Source: Lunularia cruciata
Taxonomy: Eukaryota > Streptophyta > Marchantiopsida > Lunulariales > Lunulariaceae
Assembly (NCBI GenBank): GCA_948567375.1
Contig: OX419758.1
Location: 50,793,473-50,857,472, forward strand
Direction of reading: 5' to 3'
Length of the DNA: 64,000 nucleotides
Part shown: piece by piece, positions 21,835 to 31,816 of the stretch
How the letters are laid out: every line of letters begins with the position of its first letter
How positions within the stretch are numbered: the stretch's first letter is position 1
The notes under the pieces: generated by a model
Database searches by the model: none
What the model was told of the DNA's origin: nothing
Seen by the model: the letters and a program-made list of their open reading frames with translations, nothing else
Position numbers and translations under genes: made by a program

Positions 21835-24800
21835 TATGACAACCTGACAAATATCACTATTGCAGTAATCAAATAAGTAAAGTTCATTCTCATAGAGATA
21901 TGAGTCAGAATTAGCCAAATACAAAGCCAAACAGTAACAAGTAGTTCTTCTTGGTTTCATCTTTAATCTCTCAGGTAGAAAATACACCCAAAAGAGAGTA
22001 ACAAGCACTAGATCACAATTTTGTCACAATAATTTGTCACCCATAATCACAAATCTATCAAATCTTTCCAAACAATCTTGATTGTGATAATTCAATCCAT
22101 CCCAAAAATGACTACTTTACTATAGAACAACTTCACCTCAAAATTGTGTTCCATTCCTCCACTGAAGGCACAACTTCCTCAATCAAAATTGCTTCACATC
22201 AACCTTGCATTGCACTCACAAGTGCAGAATACTTCCAACACTACAATTCCTCTCAAATTTGTCAAGGCATTGCTTTGATTGCACTTCACTCAAGATCCAA
22301 CACACAAATGAAGATCAAGGCTATGGAATCCAACATCCCACAAGTACATTGACTTGCACTTCAAATTCTCTCAACACCCATAAGCACTCACACAAAATTG
22401 ATACTTGGGATTAAGCTCAAGTAACGAGCACTAAACTCAATGCTTTGTTTTATCTATTCTTAGGATTATGAACACTAAGCAACATTTTACTGCAAAGGCT
22501 TCCTTTAAATAGGCTGAGCTCTTGACAATTATCTAACTTACTAATTTATTTCCTAATTACTCTACCAACCTGCAGATCCAAAATGATAATGCATCTCTTC
22601 ATATTTGTCTCCTCCTATCTCAAAACTGGTCCTTATCCGATCCAATGTCAACATCAACTTTGGCTTCTAAACCCGATGATCCTCCTATCACTTCTCCTAC
22701 TTTGGGTCTATCTGATTCAACTAATTCCTTTGCTACTTCTACTACCTGCACTAGCAATTTCAATTTGTATAGTCTTGCTTCCTCCAATTGAACCTCAAAT
22801 ATCATACCAAGCATTGCCTTCACTCTTACAGCGACTTCTTTGATTAGCTCTTGCTTTGGTGTCTACAACTTCTCTCTCTTGGCTAATAACTCTTCTTGAT
22901 ACATCTTCACCTCATCTTCCAACTCGGCCTTCAATGCTTCTTTCTCCTTGACACTGTACGTGAGCTGTTCTTCCATTCCTTTGACTAACCTATGCAATCA
23001 CTCTTCTTCTCTATCTTGCATGGCTAACTCTCGTTGCAAAGCCTGATCTTCCTCTACCACACTTGCCTTCAAGCTTTCCAACTCTTGTCCCATGATAATA
23101 ACCATTCCTTTAAATGGATAACTTCCACTCAAGTATTGTGCACTTCAGCTCTCAAGGCCTCTATCTTCACCAACTGCTCATTTTGATCTTCTTCTTGCTT
23201 TGCCATAGCTTCACCTCTCTTCATGAAGTTTTTTGTTAAACTCTCAATTTCCTTCCGCCTCAGCTCTACATCAGTCCAAATTTCTTCTAATTCATGCTCT
23301 CCTTGACTCAACTTTCTTTCTCAACTCCAAATTTTCATCACTCATATACTGCACTCATGCCAATTCATCTTTCAGTCTTGAGTGATCTCTCTTCAATTCT
23401 TCTCTCTTCTTCTTCAATTGCAACAACAAGGAACAAACTACCTACAAGAAGTACGCTACCCCATCAAAGACACACAAGCTCTCAAATTGCTTTGGCTCTT
23501 CTCTCCTCCCTTCTTCTACTGGAACTTTACTCCAAAGACTTAATTTTCTAACTCTCAAATGTACGTCATCTAAGCTTTCCCCCTCTTCCACTACCAGACT
23601 TACATTACTTGCTTCTGCCCCCACAGTAGTAACACTCCTTCTCCCACTTTGACCCCTTTTGAACTTCCAACTTTGGCTCAACCTCTAGAGTTTCTTTTAT
23701 CTCCATGGTGGGCAATGTGTGGGATAGGTTTTCTCCTCCTTCCATCCGATCAATGGCCGCATGGAACTCTTGGTCTTCCTTATCAGCATCATCTTCTCCT
23801 TGTTGTTGAACTTCCACATCCCCTTCACTTCCATTGCTTGACTCTTCACTTTGCAGTGTCAACTCCAGTTCTTTTTCTTCTTTCGAGTGTTTTTTTTTTG
23901 TACTCGGCTTTCACCTTTCAACTCTTCTACTCCTAACAACTCATTGAGCATCACAACCTCTTGCCTTGTGTTCATCTTTCTCACCTTCTTTGGCTTAGTT
24001 GGTGACAACTCTCCTCCCAATGACTTGGCTTCCTCATCTTTGGGATGGTCATTAATACTCTCGAATATTACCCCATGCATGCATAGTGTTCATCACTACT
24101 TTGGATCTGTCGGATATACTGTTGTTCCTCATCATTTGCAGTCTTCTGTAAGTCTGGATGAAAATGCGACACCATCTTTCTTTGCTCATTGTCCTTCATC
24201 AAATTCAGTCCAAAGTAGAAATGGGCAGCAAATGACACCAAATAGTGAGGAGCATCTTGATCTCTCCTCCACCACACCATCTATTGCGTTCTTTGGTGAA
24301 AGCACTTTGCACTTCTTGAGAAATGTTGCTCCAATTTCCTCACAGGCCTCTCTTCTCAACACCAACCTCCAATCCAACTCTGTCCATCATGCCAAATTGC
24401 TTCTTCCCATCATTCTCAAGTCCCTCCTCACAATCACTTGAGTCTATTTTTGTTATAAACCCTGGAAAACTCAAATTCAAGTTCCATGTCAAAAAAGTGA
24501 TCCAAATTCTACTCAGTACTTCAATCCAAGCTATCATATCTAAATTTTGAATCATTGGATTTCTCATTGCAAGCAAAGGACTCTTCTTCTCACCCTTCTT
24601 TGGCATTGTATGATCTCTAAAGTGTGGTAATTTAAAGATAATTCTATTGTCTCTTGGTCTTGAGATCCTAACTCCTTCCAAAATATTAAACATCAAACAC
24701 TTGACTGGCTTGGCTACAAGCAGTCCTTTGAGTCAACCACTTAGTGGCTTAGGATACTTGTATGACTGTTTCAAAATCCCCTTGCCAGGTGTCAATTTTC

Positions 24801-25193
24801 TAGTTCTTTGTTGATCAGCCATTCCTCCATCGCTCATCACTGAAACACACCCCTTCTGCATGACTTCCCCTGGTGTTATCCAGGTCAGTAGTTCATGCCT
24901 TGTCTATTGTTTCTTTGCATGTACTTTCTTGACTAACCCACCCGAAGGGAAGTTTTTATGTCATCTTTGCATTGGGTTGATCACCTTGGGACAAAGTTCC
25001 CTTACTTTGGGTTTCTTTGGTTGGTTCTGATCCAAATACTTTGCTTTTGACTCGGAGTCACGTTACTTTGGGTTTCAACACATAGACACAATTTTTCATT
25101 TCCAACGCCATTTGGGTTCAATATGACTTTGTCTATAGACTTCTACTTCAGAATAGAATAGAAACTAAAAAAAATAAAATTGTGGGTACCACA
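21835..25193 (-). repeat. 5' giant LTR of G1 (3359 bp)
   Basis: Read on the minus strand it starts TGTGGTACCCACA at 25193 and ends GGTTGTCATA at 21835, followed by a primer site and gag. A TATA-like CCTATTTAAAGGAAG lies near 22515-22501, ~670 bases before the LTR end. The ORF (24861-22620) therefore lies upstream of the likely transcription start, in U3. Confidence 0.85.
22620..24861 (-). pseudogene. LTR-borne ORF of family G (copy 3), best-preserved N-terminus
   Basis: From an ATG at 24861 the frame reads MQKGCVSVMSDGGMADQQ, then a basic stretch, one TGA near 24729, and continues through 24696-24340 (RNPMIQNLDMIAWIEVLSR, ITFLTWNLNLSFPGF). Later pieces at 24280-24068 (YLVSFAAHFYFGLNL, KMVSHFHPDLQK), 24080-23859 and 23862-23605 (acidic linker), 23311-23129 and 22823-22620 (coiled coil) occur in shifted frames. 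The start choice is the first Met in the frame, by analogy only. Total span is about 747 codons. Product unknown. Confidence 0.65.
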
Positions 25194-27608
25194 AGCCCCA
25201 AAAGACTAGAAGATTGAGCCCAAAGAGAGAAATAGTGATAGTCAACTTATCATCGGGTGCAAAATTGGAAGGAGAAGTTGAGTCTAAGTACAAAGACTTG
25301 GGAGAAGAAGAAGAAGAGCTCACCTTGCAAAGTAAGGGGTCTAGCATTGAGAGTGATGGAAAGCCTAAAGTTCAACAATCGGTGGAAGCAGTAGCTAAAG
25401 AAGATGGTCACGAGTTCCAATGAAGATTGAATGCATGGAAGGAGGAGATAGGTAATACTTGGAGCCGGCTAAGGTTGATATTTTGGAGGATAGAGAAGAG
25501 GAGCTGGTGTTGGTGTTTCCAAAAGGAGTGAGGTTGAAGAGAAGTCTATAGCTTGCACCTGCAAAACCAAGTAGAGCCGAGGAAGAAGAAGGAAGGTTCA
25601 AGGAGGTTAATTTGAAGGTGAGAAGGTCAAGACTTTGGGGTAAAGCACCAGTCAAAGAATCACCTTCCAAAGCCAAAGAAAGAGAAGAGGATGAAGAATT
25701 CACAAGAGTAGAGTACTTGTCAAAGATTGTGTCAGTTGATGGTGGAATTGCAGAATAAGAGGATGGAGATATAACAAAATCATCCCTAAGTAAGGGATGA
25801 GCTGAAAGTACTTGAGTACCTGAGTGAAGAAGTTCAGGAATTGAAGGAGAAGTTAACCCAAGGAGAAGAGGAAGCCAAGGTACTTTGGGTGGATGCAATA
25901 CTTCAGAGGAAGAGCTTTGATAATCTATAGGAGAATTTCATGAAGCATGGTGGTGAACTTGAATGATAATCTAAAAAATTGAAGAATCAAAAGACAACAT
26001 TGATGAAGTTAAATAGTGAATTTAATGATACATGACTCAAGGCATTATATTCAAAGGCCATTGTAATTGTGATGGAGCAAGAGTTGGAGAGCTTAAGATC
26101 AAGTGTAGCTGAAAAAGATCACACATGGTAAAGAGAACTCATGAGTAGAAGTTGTGAAGAAGAAAGGTTGCAAGATTTGGTGAAGTGTGAATAAGCTCAA
26201 ATTGCTTAGTATGCAAAGGTGAAGAAGGCATTGAAGGTGGAGTATGAGGAAGAATTGCAACTATATTGTGACAAGTTGAAGGCGGAGAGAACTTGGGAGC
26301 ATACATCAAAATTAGTCAAGGAGATTGTCATGAGATTAAAGGTGATGTTGAGTATAGAGTTGGAGGTGAAGTTGGACGAAGCAAGACTGCATGAATTGAA
26401 ATTGTTAGTGTAGGAGATGAGAAAGCAAAAGGTGAAGGACATTGACATGAAAAAACTGTTGATTTGTCTAAGAGAGAGAGTAGATAGGAAGATGTTAGAA
26501 GTAGGAGACAATGTAAGTATCATATTAGATTTAATTAGATCAGAGTTTGGTAGAATTTATAGCAGTGTAAAGGAAGAAACCAATGCAGAGTAATAGAAGT
26601 AGGAGTGAAAATTACTTTGGGTGAGCTACTTGAGTTCATTGAAGGAGTTAGAGTAGAGAAGGAAGAAGTTCTTAGTACAATTAGGATTTCAATCGCAGTT
26701 CAAATTGAAGATTTGATAGATGTAGGAGTAGTAGATAAAGTGTAGAAGAAGATTGAAGACACATTGGGTATAGACGCCGGGGTAGAGGTAGAAATTGGAT
26801 CAGATTAGTAACAAATTTTGAGATTTGAAGAGGTAGATATGAAGAAGTAGAATGTTATTTTGGATTTGTAGGTGTTAAAGTAGTAGTTGAAGCAATTTAG
26901 GTAGTAAGATGATTATTGAGTGCTCTACCTATTTAAAGGAAGAATTTGTAGTGAGAATTTTGTTCAATATTTTTATTTTTTAGGTTGAGTAAATCAAATT
27001 GTTGTAACTCACTACTTGCTGTTTTTGCTTAATTATGAGTATCAATCCTATATGTGTGTTTATGAGTGTTTGGAGAAGTTCAATTTGCAAGTCTAAGTGT
27101 GTTAGATGTTGGATTTTGTGGCTCTGATTTATACTTTTTGTGTTTTTTCCTCAATGGAGTGCAATCAAGGCAATGACCTGGAAAATCTATGAGGAATTGT
27201 AGTGTTGGTAGTATTCTTCATTTGTGATCATAGTGTTGGATTGATGCAAAAAAAATTTGATTGAGGAAGTTGTGCCTTTAGTGGAGGGATGGAACACACT
27301 TCTGAGGCAAAATTGTTTCATGGTGACATAGACTTCTTTGAGACAACTGAATCATCACAATCAAGATTGAATTGGAAAGAAATTGAAGAATTGTGATAAT
27401 GGGTGTGATTTGTTTGTGACAAGACAATGATTTAGTGCTTGTTAATCTCTTTTGGGTGTGGTTTCTACCCAAGAGATTAAAGAGGCAATCAAGAAGAACT
27501 GCTTGGTTATTGTTTACTTCATATTTGACCACTTTTTATTAGTATCTTTGTGAGAACAAATGATTACTTAGTGATTACCGCAAAAGTGATACTTGTTGGG
27601 TTGTCACA
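25194..27608 (+). mobile_element. Family G giant LTR, 5' part removed by insertion of G1 (copy G4)
   Basis: The plus-strand sequence from 25194 picks up inside the LTR-borne ORF (it aligns with about 18040 of G-solo2) and runs to the LTR end GGGTTGTCACA at 27608. The break coincides exactly with the outer end of the G1 LTR at 25193. The simplest reading is that G1 landed inside this LTR, in the opposite orientation, and the missing part lies left of the window. No primer site follows 27608, so it is a 3' or solo LTR. Confidence 0.75.
25214..26810 (+). pseudogene. LTR-borne ORF of family G (copy 4), C-terminal two thirds
   Basis: Frame 25214-25423 gives an acidic linker (EGEVESKYKDLGEEEEELTLQ). 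Later frames, including 26219-26413 (VEYEEELQLYCDKLKAERTWEH, KLDEARLHELKLLV), give the coiled coil that is nearly the same as copy 1's HELKLLVQETRRRQ region. It ends near 26808 (TAG after VEVEIGSD). A TATA-like CTATTTAAAGGAAG lies downstream near 26929-26942, again placing the ORF in U3. Multiple stops; no product expected. Confidence 0.65.
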
Positions 27609-28132
27609 ATGATGGAACTCTTCTCACTTGATGAACACTTTTGTTCCAAGTGTATACAATTGATTCCTCCTCTTAAAGTTGATGCCACTACATCAATAGC
27701 TATAATGGTAGTAGGAGCTAGGATATTGTTGTTGTAGAAGTAGTTTGTGCAACTATAGGGTGTGATGTTGAGGTAGATAGATTTCCTTGGGCAAAACTGC
27801 TTGCCATGAAAGGAAACAATGGACATTTCTGAAGATTTGAAACTGTTCTTGTAAACACAAGAGGAGGTAATGCTACTCCCACATTGGAAAAAATAGTGCT
27901 TGTAAAATTGGGTGGTAATGCTTCTCCCAAATTGAGAGCCTTCTTTGACAACATTGGAGGTATTGCTTCTCTTGGATTGGAAAAACTTGTGCTTGCAAAA
28001 ATGGTGGGTAATGCTTTCTCCAAACCAAAAGTAGTTGGGTCCTAGTGGTTTGGTGTAGAGTAAACACAACCTGAGAAAGTTGTTAATGGTAGTTGAGAGG
28101 ACATACATGTCAACCGGCAATGGTGCCAAAAA
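27609..28132 (-). mobile_element. 5' internal part of an unidentified minus-strand Ty3-like element
   Basis: On the minus strand, TGGCACCATTGCCGG begins near 28127, a tRNA-Asp-like primer site, right after a possible LTR end (..CCAACA at 28133). Downstream (28129-27575) lies a long open frame of low complexity (PREAIPPM, GEALPPN, GVALPPL) made by a short tandem repeat at 27864-28025. I recognise no protein domain. The left side is cut by copy G4. Confidence 0.4.
27864..28025. repeat. Short tandem repeat, units of ~45-50 bp
   Basis: The block GGTAATGCTnCTCCC recurs near 27866, 27913, 27959 (changed) and 28007, with variable sequence between. It explains the repeated (A/G)-xAxPP protein pattern on the minus strand. 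Confidence 0.6.
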
Positions 28133-29487
28133 TGTTGGTGGGTTAGTCTAATTTGGTTGTTGAGGGTATGGGAAAATCCTTGCACAACCAATCTTCTTGG
28201 GAGAGCAATAACAAGCAAAGCCTCCATGTCTCCTCCTAATATGTGCAAATGTCCAGTCACAATTTGTGGGCAGATTTCACATAATAGTCTACAAGCAAAA
28301 GCTCACGTAGGGATCTATGGGCAAAGTTCCCATAATGGTCTATAGGCAATGGTCCCATAATGATGTTAGCTCAATTGCAATATAAGGTTCATCCTTGGAC
28401 ACTTAACCAAGGTATTGACTTGCAAGTCAGGCTCCCTATGAGCCATTTGGCTTCCTTGGTTGTCATCTTTTGGGTAAGTGATGAAATGTTCATTTTGTCA
28501 CCTGAGGCTTCTTAGTACCAAATGCTTAGAAATATAGGGCTCACTAGGGAGGCCATTAGGTCACCTACAAGCATAAACAATATGTATCTGAACTATTGGT
28601 AGTACAACAAAACACCTTACAACCTAGACATAAATGCAACAAGGATAGCAAGGAGCACCACTCCACAATACATATTCATCATCCAACTCAACACTCAATC
28701 ATCATAATAAATAAAATAGAATTTCTTCATAAATAATTGCTACTTAATTCATTCTGTAAGAAGTCACATAGAGCAACTCTTATAACCACAACCAACAATA
28801 GCTTCAATTTGTAGACCCAATGATTGCATGAGCTCCTCAAATTGCTTCCTAGAAATTGACTCAATCAAATAGTGTTCTCCTCAAAGAAAAAAATAAGAAT
28901 CCCAATCTCTCACTCCTGAATTTACAAGAAAGGTCAAATATGATTAATAGTGAATCACAAAGTAAGGAAGAAAAGCTCCCACTTAGTGATATAAGCCAAC
29001 TTATATGCATATGCCCTCTTATAAACTACTCATCCTTTGTGTTTTCTATGTAATTTCCCTTCTCTCCTCATATAATAAACAACCTAACCCTAAAAATAAG
29101 TTTTTATCTCCTTACACTACTTCTAGCTCGGCCGCTATCTCCTCCTTGTGCCACTACCATTAATGCCAATTGGCTCCTAATCCTTCATTTCCAGATTATA
29201 GCTCTCACATAGTCAAAGTGCCATCTTTGTCTTAATTGCCTACCTAACTAATTCATTATGGTATTATCCCATTGAGGATTCATCCCACACAAATGTGCAT
29301 CATGCACTTCAACTTAATAAGCATGCAAGTGACTCTCCTTATACATCCAATGATGTCAAATCCCACAATAGATCCTTCTTCCACATCTTTCTATCTATTG
29401 TTCTTGCAATAGATCTTTATCCCGTACCTTGCTTTTGTAAAGTCCTATGGATGACATTTCTCACATTCAAACATGGCATTTTTGCCT
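28133..29487. other. Possible LTR start, then no recognised feature
   Basis: If the primer site above is real, an LTR on the minus strand ends at 28133 and covers some of this stretch. I cannot find its other end. Short internal repeats (GGGCAAAGTTCCCATAATGGTCTA-like phrases, 28255-28365) are seen. No coding frame longer than 65 codons looks real. The stretch ends at the family A LTR at 29488. Confidence 0.35.
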
Positions 29488-30173
29488 TGTAACACCCGGT
29501 TGTGTATGTGCTATTGTAATATTTAGTTTGATATTATAAGTACTTGAAAGATATTATTTATATAGAGTTAAAGGATGGTTCTATATTAGTCACATTAGCT
29601 AAAGTTAGTCATAGTTAAGATAGAGGGGACCTTACTTTAGAGGAAGTAAAAAAGATGAGCATCACTATTTTGGATTCTAGTATATTGACTTGATGTTATT
29701 CTTAGATGTTTGGCTTTGAGGAAAGAGTTGAGAACTATTGGACCCACAAGCCTCTTTTTTTTGGAGTCTTCCATAGTCCAAGGATAGCCCAAGTGAAGGA
29801 ATCCTTGACTTAGTGGTTGGGTTAAGATAAGACCACATGCTTAGGAGGAATATTCCTATGAGTATGGATATTCTTTTAGACTTCTAACTTTATTTGACTT
29901 TTAGCATAGTAACTTGAGTTATTTTGGTAATTAGTAACTTTGGTTCATACTATTTCACAAGTATATTAACTAGGGATGATGAGTACCTCATCATTCATTC
30001 ATTTGCAACAATTTATCTCTCATTGAATTCTTCAATGAGCAATGGTTTGAGTCTTGTAGTGTTAGCCTTGGAGGAGTATGATGGAGTTGGGACTCTTTTT
30101 TTTCTTAGTCCATGGTGTGCTACCATAATAGCCATCAGAGGTTTATCCTAAGTGAGAGACACGCAAGCTCACA
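29488..30173 (+). repeat. First LTR of the array (A2 5' LTR)
   Basis: 686 bases, TGTAACACCCGG to AAGCTCACA, clearly diverged from the young LTRs by scattered changes. A degraded primer site follows (TTTTTATTTCATTGTTGGGACC at 30174). Confidence 0.9.
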
Positions 30174-30720
30174 TTTTTATTTCATTGTTGGGACCTCTCT
30201 AGAAGGCAAGATAATATTACACGTACAGTTTTACATTAAACATGAGGATTCTATGAGAGCTCACTTGGAGAAAAATTAGGGGAGTATAGTGCTACAATTA
30301 TATTAGAGACCTTGGACCCATCTATAGACCCTATAATTCTTATTAATTGCATCGTCTTTTTTTTTGCAACTATCTTGCTCTCATTGAGTTCTTAAGTGAG
30401 CAATAGTCTGAGTCTTGGAGTGTTAATCATAGAGGAGTATGATGGAGTTGGGGTACTTTGCATTCTTAGTCCATGGTGCGGTACTATAATAGCCATCAGA
30501 GTTTCACCTTGAGTTGAGAGACATGCTTGCTCACATTTGTAGTTTTGTTTGTAAGACCTCTCTAGAAGGCAAGATAATGTTCCATGTACAATTCTAATTA
30601 GATGGAAGGAGGCTATGAGAGCTCACTTAAAGAAGAATTAGGGAAAGAGAGGGATGAAATTATGTTAGAGAACTTGGACCCACTTGTATACCCTATACTT
30701 GTTTATCATTGTACATACTA
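29999..30720 (+). repeat. Tandem duplication of LTR 3' end plus leader in A2
   Basis: The block 29999-30358 (LTR 3' end, starting TTGCAACAATTTATCTCTCATT, then primer site and leader) is repeated at about 30359-30720, each half ending its LTR part in GCTCACA (30173 and 30535) and followed by CCTCTCTAGAAGGCAAGATAAT. The unit is ~360 bp. The intact element has only one copy. Confidence 0.85.
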
Positions 30721-31112
30721 TACACATGAGAGGATTTGGAGAGATTGTGTGAGGTGGATTCTAGATTTTGGAGATTAAGTGGGACACTTGGAATTTTTGT
30801 AATGGCTACTATATGCATTGAATTAGAATTTATGGAAGATTGTAGGATAAACTATCATGCAAATTGCACGGCCTTTGGATTTTTTTACGGAGTTTGCCAT
30901 TTCTTCATTTTTCATTGGATTATTTTGAAAATTTCCAATAAAATTTATTGCATGGTATTCTAGCTTTTGGCCCAAGAATTAGAGAGACAAGTACTATGAC
31001 ATGTTAGTGACACTATGAGGAGGAGTCTATTATAGAGAGTTGAGATCTCATGCATGAGGAAGTATGAGAGAAACCAAAAGCACATTTGAGTGTTTAGACT
31101 CATCTTAGGAAT

Positions 31113-31581
31113 ATGGAGCGTTACCAAGAGTGGAAGTTGAAGCTATGCAAGGTTCCTCAAGGATTTGCGGAGATTTTAGGGGTGGATTTGAGTAAAAGAG
31201 AGTTTAAAATAGAATTTGAAGAGAGTGTAGAGAGGCAAAAACATACACTACTTGGAGGAAAGAGTGATTCTATGTGCTTTTTATGTAGAGAGGAGGGACA
31301 TAAGGCAAACTGATGTCCATTGATTTTTGAGAGCAAGAGATTGAGGGAAAAGAAGGGTTTACTTGACTTGGGATTGCATGTTGGACCTTCTTCTGCAAGA
31401 CTGAGAGGGAGGAGATCTACGATTAAGGAGTTGTGTGAGGTTTGTGGAGTAGAAGGACTTTGAAAAGGACATAAGTGTAGTGGATTAACAACACTTTTGG
31501 AGACTTTGGTGAAAGATCTTCGAGAGAGTCTTAGTATAGCTACATAGAAACTACCAAATTCATCAGCTAGTTCTAAATATT
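31113..31581 (+). pseudogene. Family A ORF1 (zinc-knuckle protein), A2 copy
   Basis: The frame opens MERYQEWKLKLCKVPQGF, matching the second Met of the intact ORF1 (36791), and carries CFLCREEGHKAN with a premature TGA at 31311-31313. Beyond it the sequence still matches ORF1 to the end (TAG 31579-31581), with another TGA near 31462. It supports 36791 as a possible true start in the family. Confidence 0.75.
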
Positions 31582-31816
31582 AGTGATGGAAACAGTCTTT
31601 CAACTTATGGATAAACTATCCATGAGGTTTGATTAATATGCACTCTAGGATTTGATATTGATGTATAAACTTTGGAGCAACTTGAAAATTTTGTGTTTCT
31701 TAGGGTGGACTACTCTCAAAATGGTGTAAGGCATGCATATACTCTATTAGTTATAGAGTGAGAGGAAAGAAAAGAAAAACAATTGAGAGAGAATAGAAAG
31801 ATATTGAGGGGTTAAG

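Larger units (their letters stand above)
6224..25193 (-). mobile_element. Family G Ty3/gypsy element G1 with giant 5' LTR; 3' end outside window; four nested insertions
   Basis: On the minus strand: 5' LTR (25193-21835), tRNA-Asp-like primer site (21827-21811), gag (about 21780-20434), zinc knuckle (16307-16104), gag-pro linker (15284-14988), protease (14997-14348), reverse transcriptase (14053-13077) and RNase H (6588-6253). Insertions split it at 16623-20429 (giant solo LTR), 15338-16027 (family A solo LTR) and 6619-13076 (chromovirus), each with a target duplication; A1 enters at 6223. Integrase and 3' LTR lie left of the window or are lost. RT motifs of the form FLDGFLGYNQ and MPFRLCNALATFQ place it with the Ogre/Tat/Athila-like group. 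Many stops and frameshifts make it inactive. Confidence 0.8.

Noticed and set aside
27575..28129. 184-codon minus-strand frame as a host gene
   Set aside because: It is made of short tandem repeats, crosses the end of a giant LTR at 27608, and shows no recognised domain.
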